IMG/VR virus record: IMGVR_UViG_3300050821_003663
Coordinates: 39,678 to 103,677 of that record
From: a virus
Direction: 5' to 3' (one strand)
DNA: 64,000 nt
The stretch's first letter is position 1. The number at the start of each line of letters is the position of its first letter. The notes below the pieces were generated by a model. It did not search any database. It worked only from the letters and a program-made list of their open reading frames with translations, and had not been told where the DNA came from. Shown one piece after another: positions 45,283 to 52,188 of the stretch. The translations under genes and the position numbers were made by a program.

Positions 45283-45936
45283 ATGACAAAGAAAAACAGG
45301 AAGGGTCCGAAGGTGGGTCAGGGCATGAAACCACGATTTCCGTCCGCAACAGCGGTACAGCAGGAAGAGGCAAAACAGCCGGCGGAAGGGGTGTCGGAAC
45401 CGGTCGAAAGTATTGGTAGCCTAGAAGGGGAAAAAGTCCAAAATTTGGACCAAGTGCCCGTTGCAGCAGACCCCCCTCTAAACGCGGAAGAAATCGCCGA
45501 TTCGACAGCGGAATCTGAAGCCGTCACGACCGCCCGCAAGAACCTCGAAGATCTGATGCGAGACACGACGACGGCGGTCGGAGGGGCGGCTGGTGGGGAG
45601 ATGACGACGGAGGAGAAAGAAGCGTTCAAGCAACAAAGGACAAGCGCCCCCCGCATCATCGTTCCCCGCGACAAGATGCCATCCATTGCGGATATCGAAG
45701 CAGCGATGGACAAGGGCAGCCGGATCCAGCTTGAGCCGGATGGCGCAGTTTTCATCGGTCCCGGCCTGGGGCTGCAGAAAGACGGAACCTTCGGCATAGT
45801 CCTCACGCTTCCGGAGGGATTGATCGACCCCATCCGAGAGCAAGCGGAGTCCGACAAGATCTCACCGGAGGAGTGGTGCCGGATGCGGTTCCTGGAGTAC
45901 ATCGAGAGCTGGTGGTCGGCGCCAAAGGGTAGGTAG
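45283..45936 (+). CDS. Unknown acidic protein with low-complexity N-terminus, 217 aa
   Basis: ATG 45283 is preceded by AGAGGAG. Residues 1-115 are disordered and rich in Glu, Ala and Pro. The C-terminal 90 residues fold as an alpha/beta domain ('LEPDGAVFIGPGLGLQKDG', then a helical 'EWCRMRFLEYIESWW'). A copy of GTCCAAAATTTGGAC (45436-45450) in the disordered part is read as VQNLD. First gene of the accessory unit. Function unknown. Confidence 0.55.
   Translation: MTKKNRKGPKVGQGMKPRFPSATAVQQEEAKQPAEGVSEPVESIGSLEGEKVQNLDQVPVAADPPLNAEEIADSTAESEAVTTARKNLEDLMRDTTTAVGGAAGGEMTTEEKEAFKQQRTSAPRIIVPRDKMPSIADIEAAMDKGSRIQLEPDGAVFIGPGLGLQKDGTFGIVLTLPEGLIDPIREQAESDKISPEEWCRMRFLEYIESWWSAPKGR
45436..45450. 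repeat. Near-palindrome GTCCAAAATTTGGAC, coding copy
   Basis: Exact copy, read as VQNLD in the disordered region of the protein at 45283-45936. As the host region is disordered, selection on the protein fold is an unlikely cause. Confidence 0.75.
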
Positions 45937-46230
45937 ATGCCGGTCTACGTAGCGGTTGTGAGAATCGCGCAGTGCTGCATTTGTACCCAGCAGTGGGGGC
46001 TGGCTGCGGGGGAGCCGTACCCGGACGCCTGTAAGGTATGCGGTTCGACGGAGTGGATGTGGGGTCCGGAGTCGAAGGACACGCGGCTTATCCGGCAGGG
46101 GATCAGCAGGCTGAGGCGAAGGCTGAATCCTGGGGTAGCTTCCAAGAAGCGGCAGGATCGAGCGAAGGCTCAGTGGCAGGGGTTCAAGCCGAAACCGGAG
46201 GTGCAGGATGCCAGCGAGAAAGCTGACTGA
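45937..46230 (+). CDS. Small zinc-ribbon-like protein, 97 aa
   Basis: Cys pairs CCIC (about 13-16) and CKVC (about 32-35) form a likely zinc ribbon; the C-terminal half is basic ('SRLRRRLNPGVASKKRQDR'). ATG immediately follows the previous stop, and the end overlaps the next gene by 23 bases. Nucleic-acid binding is plausible. Confidence 0.5.
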   Translation: MPVYVAVVRIAQCCICTQQWGLAAGEPYPDACKVCGSTEWMWGPESKDTRLIRQGISRLRRRLNPGVASKKRQDRAKAQWQGFKPKPEVQDASEKAD

Positions 46231-46420
46231 CGAGCAGGTGGCCGACATTCGGTCTTACCTCGCCGCGCACCGTTGGAAAGGGGCGAAGAAGGCGATTGCC
46301 GCGAAGTATCGCGTCGACATCAGGACGGTCCTCTCGATAGAGAAGAGGGATTATCTCTTCGCGCACCCTGAAGAGCGAGCGCGAGAAAAAGCGGGTGCAG
46401 TGATGATGGGATTGGCATAG
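46208..46420 (+). CDS. Small homeodomain-like HTH protein, 70 aa
   Basis: 'LTDEQVADIRSYLAAHRWKG' and then 'IAAKYRVDIRTVLSIEKRDY' form a helix-turn-helix of the homeodomain/Hin type. A small regulator of accessory genes is likely. Start ATG 46208 lies inside the previous gene. Confidence 0.55.
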   Translation: MPARKLTDEQVADIRSYLAAHRWKGAKKAIAAKYRVDIRTVLSIEKRDYLFAHPEERAREKAGAVMMGLA

Positions 46421-46429
46421 GATTGGCGC

Positions 46430-46795
46430 ATGGCACAGCCGGGGCAGCTACAAGTCGGCCAACTGTATCTGGGGTTCAACCGGAACGGGTTGCCAGTGTG
46501 GAGCCAGCCAGGGGGGATCGGTACACCGGTGTTCCCGCAGCTTCCGACGATCTTCCCGTGGAACGGCCAGCGCGAAGACACCCATGACCAGTACGAGTGG
46601 CCGGCGGCCTACTCAAGCCTGTACGTGCTGGGGTGCGGTCACCCGAGCAACTGTCTGGAGATCTACTCCTACTTCGACAAGTACGCGGACGAGATCATGG
46701 CGCTGATCTGCTGTGGGCAGTGCAGCTACATCAACGAGATCATGCCGTACACGCAGTATCAGAGCTACCTCGAAACGCCGCTGGTGGTGACGTAG
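46430..46795 (+). CDS. Unknown Cys-containing protein, 121 aa
   Basis: Beta-rich and Pro/Gly-rich N-terminal half ('FNRNGLPVWSQPGGIGTPVF') and a C-terminal half with CGHPSNC (about 69-75) and ICCGQC (about 93-98), a likely metal site. I recall phage proteins with the pattern 'ALICC..CSYI', but no function. Stands apart from flanking genes by short gaps. Confidence 0.5.
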   Translation: MAQPGQLQVGQLYLGFNRNGLPVWSQPGGIGTPVFPQLPTIFPWNGQREDTHDQYEWPAAYSSLYVLGCGHPSNCLEIYSYFDKYADEIMALICCGQCSYINEIMPYTQYQSYLETPLVVT

Positions 46796-46799
46796 CGCG

Positions 46800-46976
46800 A
46801 TGCGACACTGGGATGCTCCGAGACCGAGTAGCTTTCGCGTGGCCATCCCACACTCTCGCTCCTTTCTCTCCGGAAACGATGACGTCTTGCTAGGCCAAGA
46901 CCTGTGGAGGTGGAGCACCGAAGAAGAGGAGTTCCTTTCTCGGCTGTCAGGCGCCTACGAGGTAATCCCTACGTGA
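46800..46976 (+). CDS. Small unknown protein, 58 aa
   Basis: Open frame from ATG 46800 to TGA 46974-46976, begins MRHWDAPRPSSF and ends YEVIPT. It fills the space between two credible genes and overlaps the start of the next one (GTGA at 46973), the coupling pattern used all over this genome. No family. Confidence 0.45.
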   Translation: MRHWDAPRPSSFRVAIPHSRSFLSGNDDVLLGQDLWRWSTEEEEFLSRLSGAYEVIPT

Positions 46977-47299
46977 TAGTCGAAGCCATCATCAAGTGCC
47001 CCACGTGCAAGCTGATGTTCGTGCAGGGGACGGAGTCACGGCTGGGGTTCTGTCCGAGCTGCTTACGGCTGCATGGGGTTCCGAAGGATCCGGTGGTGAT
47101 CGCCGGCCGCAAGTTGGAGCTTCGAGTGCTGCTACCGGCCGGGGAGGGCATCCTGAACGCAGAGGTAAGGCGCGGCCTGGACGTGTTGGTACTGGGGGAC
47201 ATGTGCCCGCATGGATGGCTGACCGGGATTTTATGCGAAATATGTGGACCCTCCTGCAACGAGGTGCTTGACAATGATTGCGAGGAAGCGCATATTTAG
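46973..47299 (+). CDS. Zinc-ribbon-like protein, 108 aa
   Basis: GTG 46973 overlaps the previous stop. Cys pairs CPTC (9-12) and CPSC (about 27-30), plus a C-terminal cluster ('CPHGWLTGILCEICG') suggest two zinc sites. Function unknown; may be a small transcription or host-takeover factor. Confidence 0.5.
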   Translation: MIVEAIIKCPTCKLMFVQGTESRLGFCPSCLRLHGVPKDPVVIAGRKLELRVLLPAGEGILNAEVRRGLDVLVLGDMCPHGWLTGILCEICGPSCNEVLDNDCEEAHI

Positions 47300-47304
47300 C
47301 AGAC

Positions 47305-47355
47305 TGACGGCTGGGGAACCACAAAAACCGTCAAATTGATAGTGCAACGGAGGGT
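47305..47355 (+). promoter_or_regulatory. Leader module: stem, GTGCAACG and GGAGGGT
   Basis: TGACGG (47305-47310) can pair with CCGTCA (47328-47333). GTGCAACG (47342-47349) and GGAGGGT (47349-47355) follow, 2 bases before ATG 47358. Same parts as in the leaders of the right arm. Confidence 0.5.
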
Positions 47356-47357
47356 CA

Positions 47358-47516
47358 ATGACCTGGAGAGATAAAACAGTAATCCGCATTTTGATGCTAG
47401 TGGCGACTTTGATTGCCCGCGAGGAGTGGAAGAAGGAGGTCTCGGGGCTTGCGGCCCACCTGACATTCATTCCGGAAGAGCGCGTCGAGCCAGCGGCAAC
47501 CAAAACCCAAAACTAG
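47358..47516 (+). CDS. Small protein with a hydrophobic helix, 52 aa
   Basis: ATG 47358 follows GGAGGGT. 'VIRILMLVATLIA' (about 8-20) could be a membrane or amphipathic helix; the rest is charged. Too short for the usual gene finders but has a strong ribosome site. Unknown function. Confidence 0.45.
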   Translation: MTWRDKTVIRILMLVATLIAREEWKKEVSGLAAHLTFIPEERVEPAATKTQN

Positions 47517-47643
47517 GACGGCAGGTGTCCTGCCGCCTGTACAGCGGTCCTTGGGGTTCGAGGCCCCCTGCGGTATTGGAGATGGACTCGGGATGTAGGA
47601 CCACGGCGCCGGCACTGTGGGGCTGTACAGGCGGGAGGGCATC
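47517..47643 (+). ncRNA. Highly structured 127-base leader or small RNA candidate
   Basis: Contains a 6-base-pair hairpin GGCAGG-TGT-CCTGCC (47520-47534) and an exact 13-base inverted repeat CCGCCTGTACAGC (47533-47545)/GCTGTACAGGCGG (47622-47634). The loop of the long stem holds two more hairpins (GGGG/CCCC at 47553-47567, CCAC/GTGG at 47601-47620). The first hairpin and the long stem share two bases, so they compete. The long stem ends inside the GCGGGAGGG ribosome site of 47644. No coding frame. Could be a regulatory RNA or attenuator-like element. Confidence 0.5.
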
Positions 47644-47784
47644 ATGGAGAAGCAGCAACAGCGATGGTTTGACAGGTTCAAGGGACCGCACGTCTTTGAG
47701 TTCTCCTACTGGCGTTGCCAGAAAGGTAAGTGCTTCTGCGGCCAGCCGAAGGATAGCCCGGTCCACATCGAGGAGCCAGCTTGA
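47644..47784 (+). CDS. Small Cys-rich protein, 46 aa
   Basis: From ATG 47644, 'WRCQKGKCFCGQP' has three Cys and may bind a metal. Its ribosome site GCGGGAGGG is part of a long stem. The stop overlaps the TTG start of the next gene. Confidence 0.45.
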   Translation: MEKQQQRWFDRFKGPHVFEFSYWRCQKGKCFCGQPKDSPVHIEEPA

Positions 47785-48008
47785 AACCCAAGGGGACAAG
47801 GGAAGTACGGGGGATGGTGACCGTGGCGGAATTCAAGCTACTGCGGCAGGCGCTCCGGTCGGCAAAGCTCGAAGAATGCAGTTGGAGTAAAGATCAGAAG
47901 GAGGCGGCCAGCGTGTACCTGAACTCGTGGGTAGTTTCGCCGCTGCAGCGAGTTATCGAGGCTATCGAGGTTAGGCACAAGAGGCGAGTGGAGAAGGAAT
48001 CCACATGA
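47781..48008 (+). CDS. Small helical protein, 75 aa
   Basis: TTG 47781 overlaps the previous stop; a later in-frame ATG (47814) is also possible. Helical and charged ('VAEFKLLRQALRSAKLEECS'). Stop overlaps the next ATG (ATGA). Unknown function. Confidence 0.45.
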   Translation: MKPKGTREVRGMVTVAEFKLLRQALRSAKLEECSWSKDQKEAASVYLNSWVVSPLQRVIEAIEVRHKRRVEKEST

Positions 48009-48271
48009 GCTTCATCAACAAGATCAAGTGCAACTTCTGTGCGACGGAGTCGCTTGAGTATCGAGGCTGGAGGGTCGTGAGGACGGCCGACAACGTGTTT
48101 ACTCTGAGGGCGTCCACATCGCTCTCGGACGCACACGTGAACGGTGGAGAGGATTGCTGCTCTGAGGGGTGTGCAATCAAGGCTTTACAGCAGTGGTTAG
48201 GAACAGGGGAGGGGACGAATGGGAGACGAGGGGCTACACCCACAAATCCGACACAACATCGCCCAGAGTGA
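48005..48271 (+). CDS. Small Cys-containing protein, 88 aa
   Basis: CNFC (about 9-12) and DCCSEGC (about 50-56) resemble a treble-clef or ribbon zinc site. Overlaps the next gene by 53 bases. Function unknown. Confidence 0.5.
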   Translation: MSFINKIKCNFCATESLEYRGWRVVRTADNVFTLRASTSLSDAHVNGGEDCCSEGCAIKALQQWLGTGEGTNGRRGATPTNPTQHRPE

Positions 48272-48566
48272 GATCGAGGGCGGAGTCTGGCTGAAGGACG
48301 TTCCGGTGGGGAAGGTTCTACTGGTACAGACGAACAACACCCTCTACCGGTTGGAACATCGTGAGGATGGGTGGTGGATTCAGGGTCACGCGAAGTATTG
48401 CCCGGAGCCCACGAAGACTACCATCGCGGGGTCGACTTGGGGCGGATCAATGTTGAAAATCGGCTGGGTTGGGCGAGAGATGCATTTGGAATTTCACGTC
48501 GACGCATTCCCGTTTTCGATCACGACATCGACAATTCAGGACGTAAAAGAGGAAACGCATGGTTAG
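48219..48566 (+). CDS. Small unknown protein, 115 aa
   Basis: Mostly beta structure ('VGKVLLVQTNNTLYRLEHRE', 'WIQGHAKYCPEPTKTTIAGS'). Start ATG 48219 after GGGGA within the previous gene. No family. Confidence 0.5.
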   Translation: MGDEGLHPQIRHNIAQSEIEGGVWLKDVPVGKVLLVQTNNTLYRLEHREDGWWIQGHAKYCPEPTKTTIAGSTWGGSMLKIGWVGREMHLEFHVDAFPFSITTSTIQDVKEETHG

Positions 48567-48831
48567 CCGCCGGATGACAAAGAAGTACCTCCTCACTGTC
48601 TTGATGGAAGAAGGCGGCGAAGTTGTTCAGGCGGCCGCGAAGTGCCAGCGATTCGGCTGGTCGCGCCATGAGCCGGGGTACGGCGTCAACCATGAAGTTT
48701 TGGCGAAGGAGATCGGGGATCTGCTGGGAGTTGCCGATGCGCTCGGGCTCGACCGCACCCTGGTAAGGCGCAACAGGGCTTCAAAGATGGAGCGAGTGTA
48801 TAAAGCCGCGAAAGAGAGGAATAAACGCTAA
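48559..48831 (+). CDS. MazG-like NTP pyrophosphohydrolase
   Basis: 90 residues with the all-alpha NTP-PPase signature: EExxE (E17, E18, E21) and ExxD (E51, D54) in 'EIGDLLGVAD'. These residues hold the Mg ions that cut NTPs to NMP and PPi. Phage MazG proteins are thought to lower ppGpp or dUTP-type nucleotides during infection. Gene overlaps both neighbours. Confidence 0.75.
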   Translation: MVSRRMTKKYLLTVLMEEGGEVVQAAAKCQRFGWSRHEPGYGVNHEVLAKEIGDLLGVADALGLDRTLVRRNRASKMERVYKAAKERNKR

Positions 48832-49649
48832 TGGCGAGACTCAACGATTTGTCACACGGGAAGCTAGACGCTCCCAAGCTGGACCCACGGGACATCATCA
48901 TCCGCAAGGGGTTCAATTACCGCGACACCACCAGTCCGGAAGCTATTGCACATATGCATTGGCTGAAGGACTCAATCAAAGAGGTTGGCGTCCAGAAGCC
49001 GCTGCAGGTGGAGTACGACGACGGCAAGGTGTACCTGGTTGACGGGGAATGCCGTCTGCTGGCCGCCAGGCAGCTCTGGAAGGAGGGTATCGAGGTGTAC
49101 GTCCCGGTGATGCAGATTCGCGGGGACGAGGCGGAGATCCGCGCCAAGAGCATGATCGCCAACGGCGCCCTACCGCCAACAATGATTGAGTTCGGCAAGG
49201 CGGCCGCTCAGCTCCGCGACTGGGGCTGGAGTGAGGGGAGGATCTCCCAGTTCACCCCACCGCACGTCAGGGCGACCAAGAAGGCCGGCCAATACGTCAG
49301 GGATGCCCTAGAACTCAACGATGCGCCCCTGGACGTGAAACAGGCTGTCCGGGAGGGTATCGACGGCGTGAAGATCACGCCAGCGCTTGCAGTGGCCGTT
49401 TCCAAGGGCAACCGGATCAACGCCGGGGAGATCTTGCGGAATGAGGCTGCCAAGGCGAAGGCCAAGGGCAAGAAGGTAGCTCACCGGCCGAAGGGCGAGG
49501 GGAAGGCGACAAAGGCTGCAAAGGCTGCCGTTGCTAAGACGGTGGATCTGATGGAGATTGGCGACAGAATGGCGAGCAACGTTCTGGCCAACACCTCGTA
49601 TCCGGCGATTTGCCAACTGGCCCGCCAGTGGCAGAAGGCGAGGGGATAA
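48831..49649 (+). CDS. ParB/Srx-domain DNA-binding protein
   Basis: 272 residues. The N-terminal ParB domain has 'SIKEVGVQKPLQV' and 'LVDGECRLLAA' (GECR 72-75 in place of the usual GERR). A central HTH-like region ('WSEGRISQFTPPHV') and a Lys/Ala-rich tail follow. No ParA is seen, so plasmid-type partition is not supported; a regulatory or CTP-binding role is possible. The ATG overlaps the MazG-like stop. Confidence 0.78.
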   Translation: MARLNDLSHGKLDAPKLDPRDIIIRKGFNYRDTTSPEAIAHMHWLKDSIKEVGVQKPLQVEYDDGKVYLVDGECRLLAARQLWKEGIEVYVPVMQIRGDEAEIRAKSMIANGALPPTMIEFGKAAAQLRDWGWSEGRISQFTPPHVRATKKAGQYVRDALELNDAPLDVKQAVREGIDGVKITPALAVAVSKGNRINAGEILRNEAAKAKAKGKKVAHRPKGEGKATKAAKAAVAKTVDLMEIGDRMASNVLANTSYPAICQLARQWQKARG

Positions 49650-49654
49650 ATCAA

Positions 49655-49975
49655 ATGAGAGTGATAGCCCACACCCCAGACGGGGTACTACTCAGCGCAA
49701 CGCACACCGAGATCAATCAGCTTGCGGGTAGGGACCTAAGCCATTGGATCGCGTACCCGAAGAGCGAGTGGAAAGCGCCCCTCGTCGGTACGACGTTCGA
49801 TGTGGACGCCGCGTTCAAGCAGATCCACCGCAATGCCCAGCGCGTCAAGGACATCGAGAATATAAAGACCAACCTTCAGGGCGTCATTGCCCATCTTGAG
49901 CTCGTCAACCCCTTCCTGCAGGAGCCCCCTGTTCAAGCGTCCGGTGAGGATGTACAAACCACACATGAGCCCTAA
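49655..49975 (+). CDS. Small unknown protein, 106 aa
   Basis: ATG 49655 behind AGGGGAT. Begins 'MRVIAHTPDGVLLSATHTEI', a start I recall from small phage proteins of unknown role; a helical coiled coil follows (about 55-90). Overlaps the next gene. Confidence 0.5.
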   Translation: MRVIAHTPDGVLLSATHTEINQLAGRDLSHWIAYPKSEWKAPLVGTTFDVDAAFKQIHRNAQRVKDIENIKTNLQGVIAHLELVNPFLQEPPVQASGEDVQTTHEP

Positions 49976-50279
49976 GCTAGCCACTATCGCCGCACTCTTC
50001 CTACTCACATCACTCCCCGGACGCGAACATGCGCCATGTCCGAAGGTTCGCGCTATTGAGCTTGGCCAGGACACTTGGCGGATCCATCTGGAGTGTCCTC
50101 CGGGCTGGCAGGGGTTTGCCGTGTGGCACACCACCGGCGGTTGGAGCGTAGCGCGGCAAATGGCTGGCTACATCGAGGACGCTGCAAAGGGTGTCTGCGA
50201 GAGGCCGGGAACGAAGCATCCGGAGTACGACAACCTCCAAGACGACGGCCCGGAACTCCATCCAAGAGGTGTTTTATGA
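49965..50279 (+). CDS. Secreted small protein, 104 aa
   Basis: ATG 49965 gives a hydrophobic N-terminus (LATIAALFLLTSLPG). The mature part has three Cys and is mixed. It overlaps the PEP-CTERM gene by four bases (ATGA), so the pair is likely co-translated and both products exported. Confidence 0.5.
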   Translation: MSPKLATIAALFLLTSLPGREHAPCPKVRAIELGQDTWRIHLECPPGWQGFAVWHTTGGWSVARQMAGYIEDAAKGVCERPGTKHPEYDNLQDDGPELHPRGVL

Positions 50280-50815
50280 ATCGGTTAGCCATCGCCGTCT
50301 GCGGTATCAGCATTTGCCTTGGTGCGGAGGTACTCACCCATGATGGCCCCCGCTGTCTTGTGCTGGTGAAGAAGGCCGCGAGTCACCACCACAGCGCGGA
50401 GACACTCCGCAAGTGGAAGGAGTGGGGGAAGGCTCATCCGAACTGGAAGCCGAAGAGGACCACCGAAGAGACTCTAGCCGCCTTCGACGTGGCCTGTGGA
50501 CCGCTGGAGACGGTAGGCCAGACGCTAACCGAGCTACTTCCGGAGGAGCCGGAGTGGGGAATTGGGACCGGGATGGACATGGACGATGTTTCCACGATGC
50601 CTCCCGGCGGCCTAGATTTGACCCAGGTGGCGTCGATACCCACGGAGGAGCCTAGCGGCTACCCTCTCGGCTTCGTCGGCTTCCTGCCCGTGATTCCGCC
50701 AACGGCCGCCCCATTGCCGCCGGCGCCCGTACCCGAGCCAGCAACCATCTGGCTTGTTGGCGGGGGGATCGCATTGATTTTGCAAAGGAGCCAAATCAAA
50801 ATGAAAGGAGGATAA
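50276..50815 (+). CDS. Secreted PEP-CTERM-like protein, 179 aa
   Basis: N-terminal signal peptide (MNRLAIAVCGISICLGA) and a C-terminal sorting signal: a proline-rich linker, then VPEPAT, a hydrophobic stretch (IWLVGGGIALIL) and a basic cluster (QRSQIK). This is the PEP-CTERM arrangement recognised by exosortase in EPS-producing bacteria. The middle has no recognised domain and a poly-His patch (HHH). A phage gene with such a signal would be processed by the host export system. The sorting call is well supported by pattern; the function is unknown. Confidence 0.7.
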   Translation: MNRLAIAVCGISICLGAEVLTHDGPRCLVLVKKAASHHHSAETLRKWKEWGKAHPNWKPKRTTEETLAAFDVACGPLETVGQTLTELLPEEPEWGIGTGMDMDDVSTMPPGGLDLTQVASIPTEEPSGYPLGFVGFLPVIPPTAAPLPPAPVPEPATIWLVGGGIALILQRSQIKMKGG

Positions 50816-50819
50816 ACCA

Positions 50820-50900
50820 ATGGACCCATCACCCGCAGGCGTAGGCGCAACAGCGGCATCGTTCGCGAACTGGCTGTTCTCTTTACAGTTCGGCTGGTAA
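50820..50900 (+). CDS. Tiny protein, 26 aa
   Basis: ATG 50820 has a strong ribosome site, AAAGGAGG (50804-50811). Contains an Ala/Phe/Trp-rich hydrophobic end (SFANWLFSLQFGW). May be a membrane-active micro-protein or a leader peptide. Confidence 0.4.
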   Translation: MDPSPAGVGATAASFANWLFSLQFGW

Positions 50901-50927
50901 ATCACAAAACGGAAAGGAATTACGACT

Positions 50928-51041
50928 ATGAACACTCCATCGAAAGATCCTAGTGCCCTTTGGTCTATCGGCGTAGCCTTGCTGATAGCGAGCGCTCAGA
51001 GTTTCACGGTCTGGTGCATCGTAAAATTCGGGGGATATTGA
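50928..51041 (+). CDS. Tiny membrane protein, 37 aa
   Basis: One hydrophobic helix (about 11-31, 'LWSIGVALLIASAQSFTVWC'). GGAAAGGA lies about 10 bases before ATG 50928. Unknown function. Confidence 0.45.
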   Translation: MNTPSKDPSALWSIGVALLIASAQSFTVWCIVKFGGY

Positions 51042-51050
51042 GGAGAATCC

Positions 51051-51224
51051 ATGTGGATTATCGCGATTTTGCCAGCAATCTACGTGGCCGTGTTCATGCC
51101 GTGCATGTACTTCCTGAAAAAATGGGTTGACCGCAGGATTGAGCGTGCCTTTGCTCAAGCAGGAATAGTTCAGATGCGTGCTCTCGACCAAGGGCCAAAA
51201 GCCGAGAGCATCAATGTGAACTAG
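51051..51224 (+). CDS. Small membrane protein, 57 aa
   Basis: N-terminal membrane helix (WIIAILPAIYVAVFMPCMYF) followed by a charged tail. GAGGAG precedes ATG 51051. Third tiny membrane protein in a row after the PEP-CTERM gene. Confidence 0.5.
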   Translation: MWIIAILPAIYVAVFMPCMYFLKKWVDRRIERAFAQAGIVQMRALDQGPKAESINVN

Positions 51225-51252
51225 GGAGAAGAGACAAGGGGAGCAGAGCAAG

Positions 51253-51885
51253 ATGGAGATGAAGATGGCTACAGAGAAAGCGTGCGATAGGCATTGTTTT
51301 CATTACAACCCGACCACCGAACAAGATGAGTGCATATTTTGTTCCGCCATCCCCGAACCCAGCCCCCCTTCCGGGGACCAACCGATGAAGCCAACAGGCG
51401 TGATGTGTCTCTGCTGTGGCTATGAGAGCTTCAAAACCGGGGGCTACTGTGATTACTGCTTCCTCGCGAAATTGCAAAACTCGAAACATCAGTGCAAGCC
51501 CAACGTTGCCTCCCCTCCTGCCCCCTCAGTGTCATCCGATGTGCAGGCGATTATCGACAGAGTGAAGGCTGCTGGGGAAAAGGATGTTGAGTCTGGGTAC
51601 GCGGGTTACTGGGTTCGAAGGGAAATATCGGCTAAGGATGTTCTGACGCTCATCGCGGCTATCGAAACACCCCCAGCGGCACCCTCAGTCACGCCAACAG
51701 GCCAGACTTGGGAGCATTGTTTCAAGAACTTCCACCGAAATCTGTGCGAGCGATTCGGCTACAGCCACGATGAGGTTGATTGGTTCCGCGACCAGATTTC
51801 ACTGGAGGAGTTCATCGCGGCCAAGGTGGCGGCCCCCTACGCCCCGCCTGTGGCCGATCAAGCCGGAGAGGGAGGGGACAACTAA
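51253..51885 (+). CDS. Zinc-finger-containing unknown protein, 210 aa
   Basis: Several Cys clusters in the first 80 residues ('CIFC', 'CLCCGYESF', 'CDYC', C77) point to one or two zinc sites. The remainder has two helical segments separated by Pro-rich linkers. Likely an adaptor protein; function unknown. Confidence 0.5.
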   Translation: MEMKMATEKACDRHCFHYNPTTEQDECIFCSAIPEPSPPSGDQPMKPTGVMCLCCGYESFKTGGYCDYCFLAKLQNSKHQCKPNVASPPAPSVSSDVQAIIDRVKAAGEKDVESGYAGYWVRREISAKDVLTLIAAIETPPAAPSVTPTGQTWEHCFKNFHRNLCERFGYSHDEVDWFRDQISLEEFIAAKVAAPYAPPVADQAGEGGDN

Positions 51886-52077
51886 ATGGCGATTGAGACG
51901 ATTGAGGACGTTGTTGAGGAAATCATGAACGGCCTCGGAATCTATGGGGCGCATGAGGATGAGAGATGCGACCGAAGGGTATGTCGCTGTTGCGCTACCT
52001 CGTCCCTAACTACTCGGCTTCGGGCGGCATTCAATGTTGAAAAGAAACTAGCCGCCCCACAGGAAGAGAGGACATAG
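51886..52077 (+). CDS. Small protein with Cys cluster, 63 aa
   Basis: Begins directly after the previous stop. 'CDRRVCRCC' (about 28-36) could bind a metal; an acidic helical N-terminus precedes it. Function unknown. Confidence 0.45.
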   Translation: MAIETIEDVVEEIMNGLGIYGAHEDERCDRRVCRCCATSSLTTRLRAAFNVEKKLAAPQEERT

Positions 52078-52188
52078 ATGAAGTGTAAGTGTGGGCACGG
52101 GAAGGAACACCACGAGCCAATCTGCTGTCGATGGTGGAAATGCGAATGCACGAAGTTTGCGCCGGCGCAGGAAGAGAGGAAGTCGTGA
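52078..52188 (+). CDS. Tiny Cys/His-rich protein, 36 aa
   Basis: From ATG 52078: 'MKCKCGHGKEHHEPICCRWW' then CEC. Seven Cys-like/His ligands in 25 residues strongly suggest a metal-binding mini-protein. Stop overlaps the GTG of the next gene. Confidence 0.5.
   Translation: MKCKCGHGKEHHEPICCRWWKCECTKFAPAQEERKS

Noticed and set aside
47553-47567. tRNA T-arm-like sequence GGGGTTCGAGGCCCC
   Set aside because: The TTCGAGG loop fits a T-arm, but no matching acceptor stem, anticodon arm or CCA end is found around it.
48831-49649. Plasmid-type partition system
   Set aside because: A ParB-like gene is present but no ParA ATPase or parS-like site was seen.
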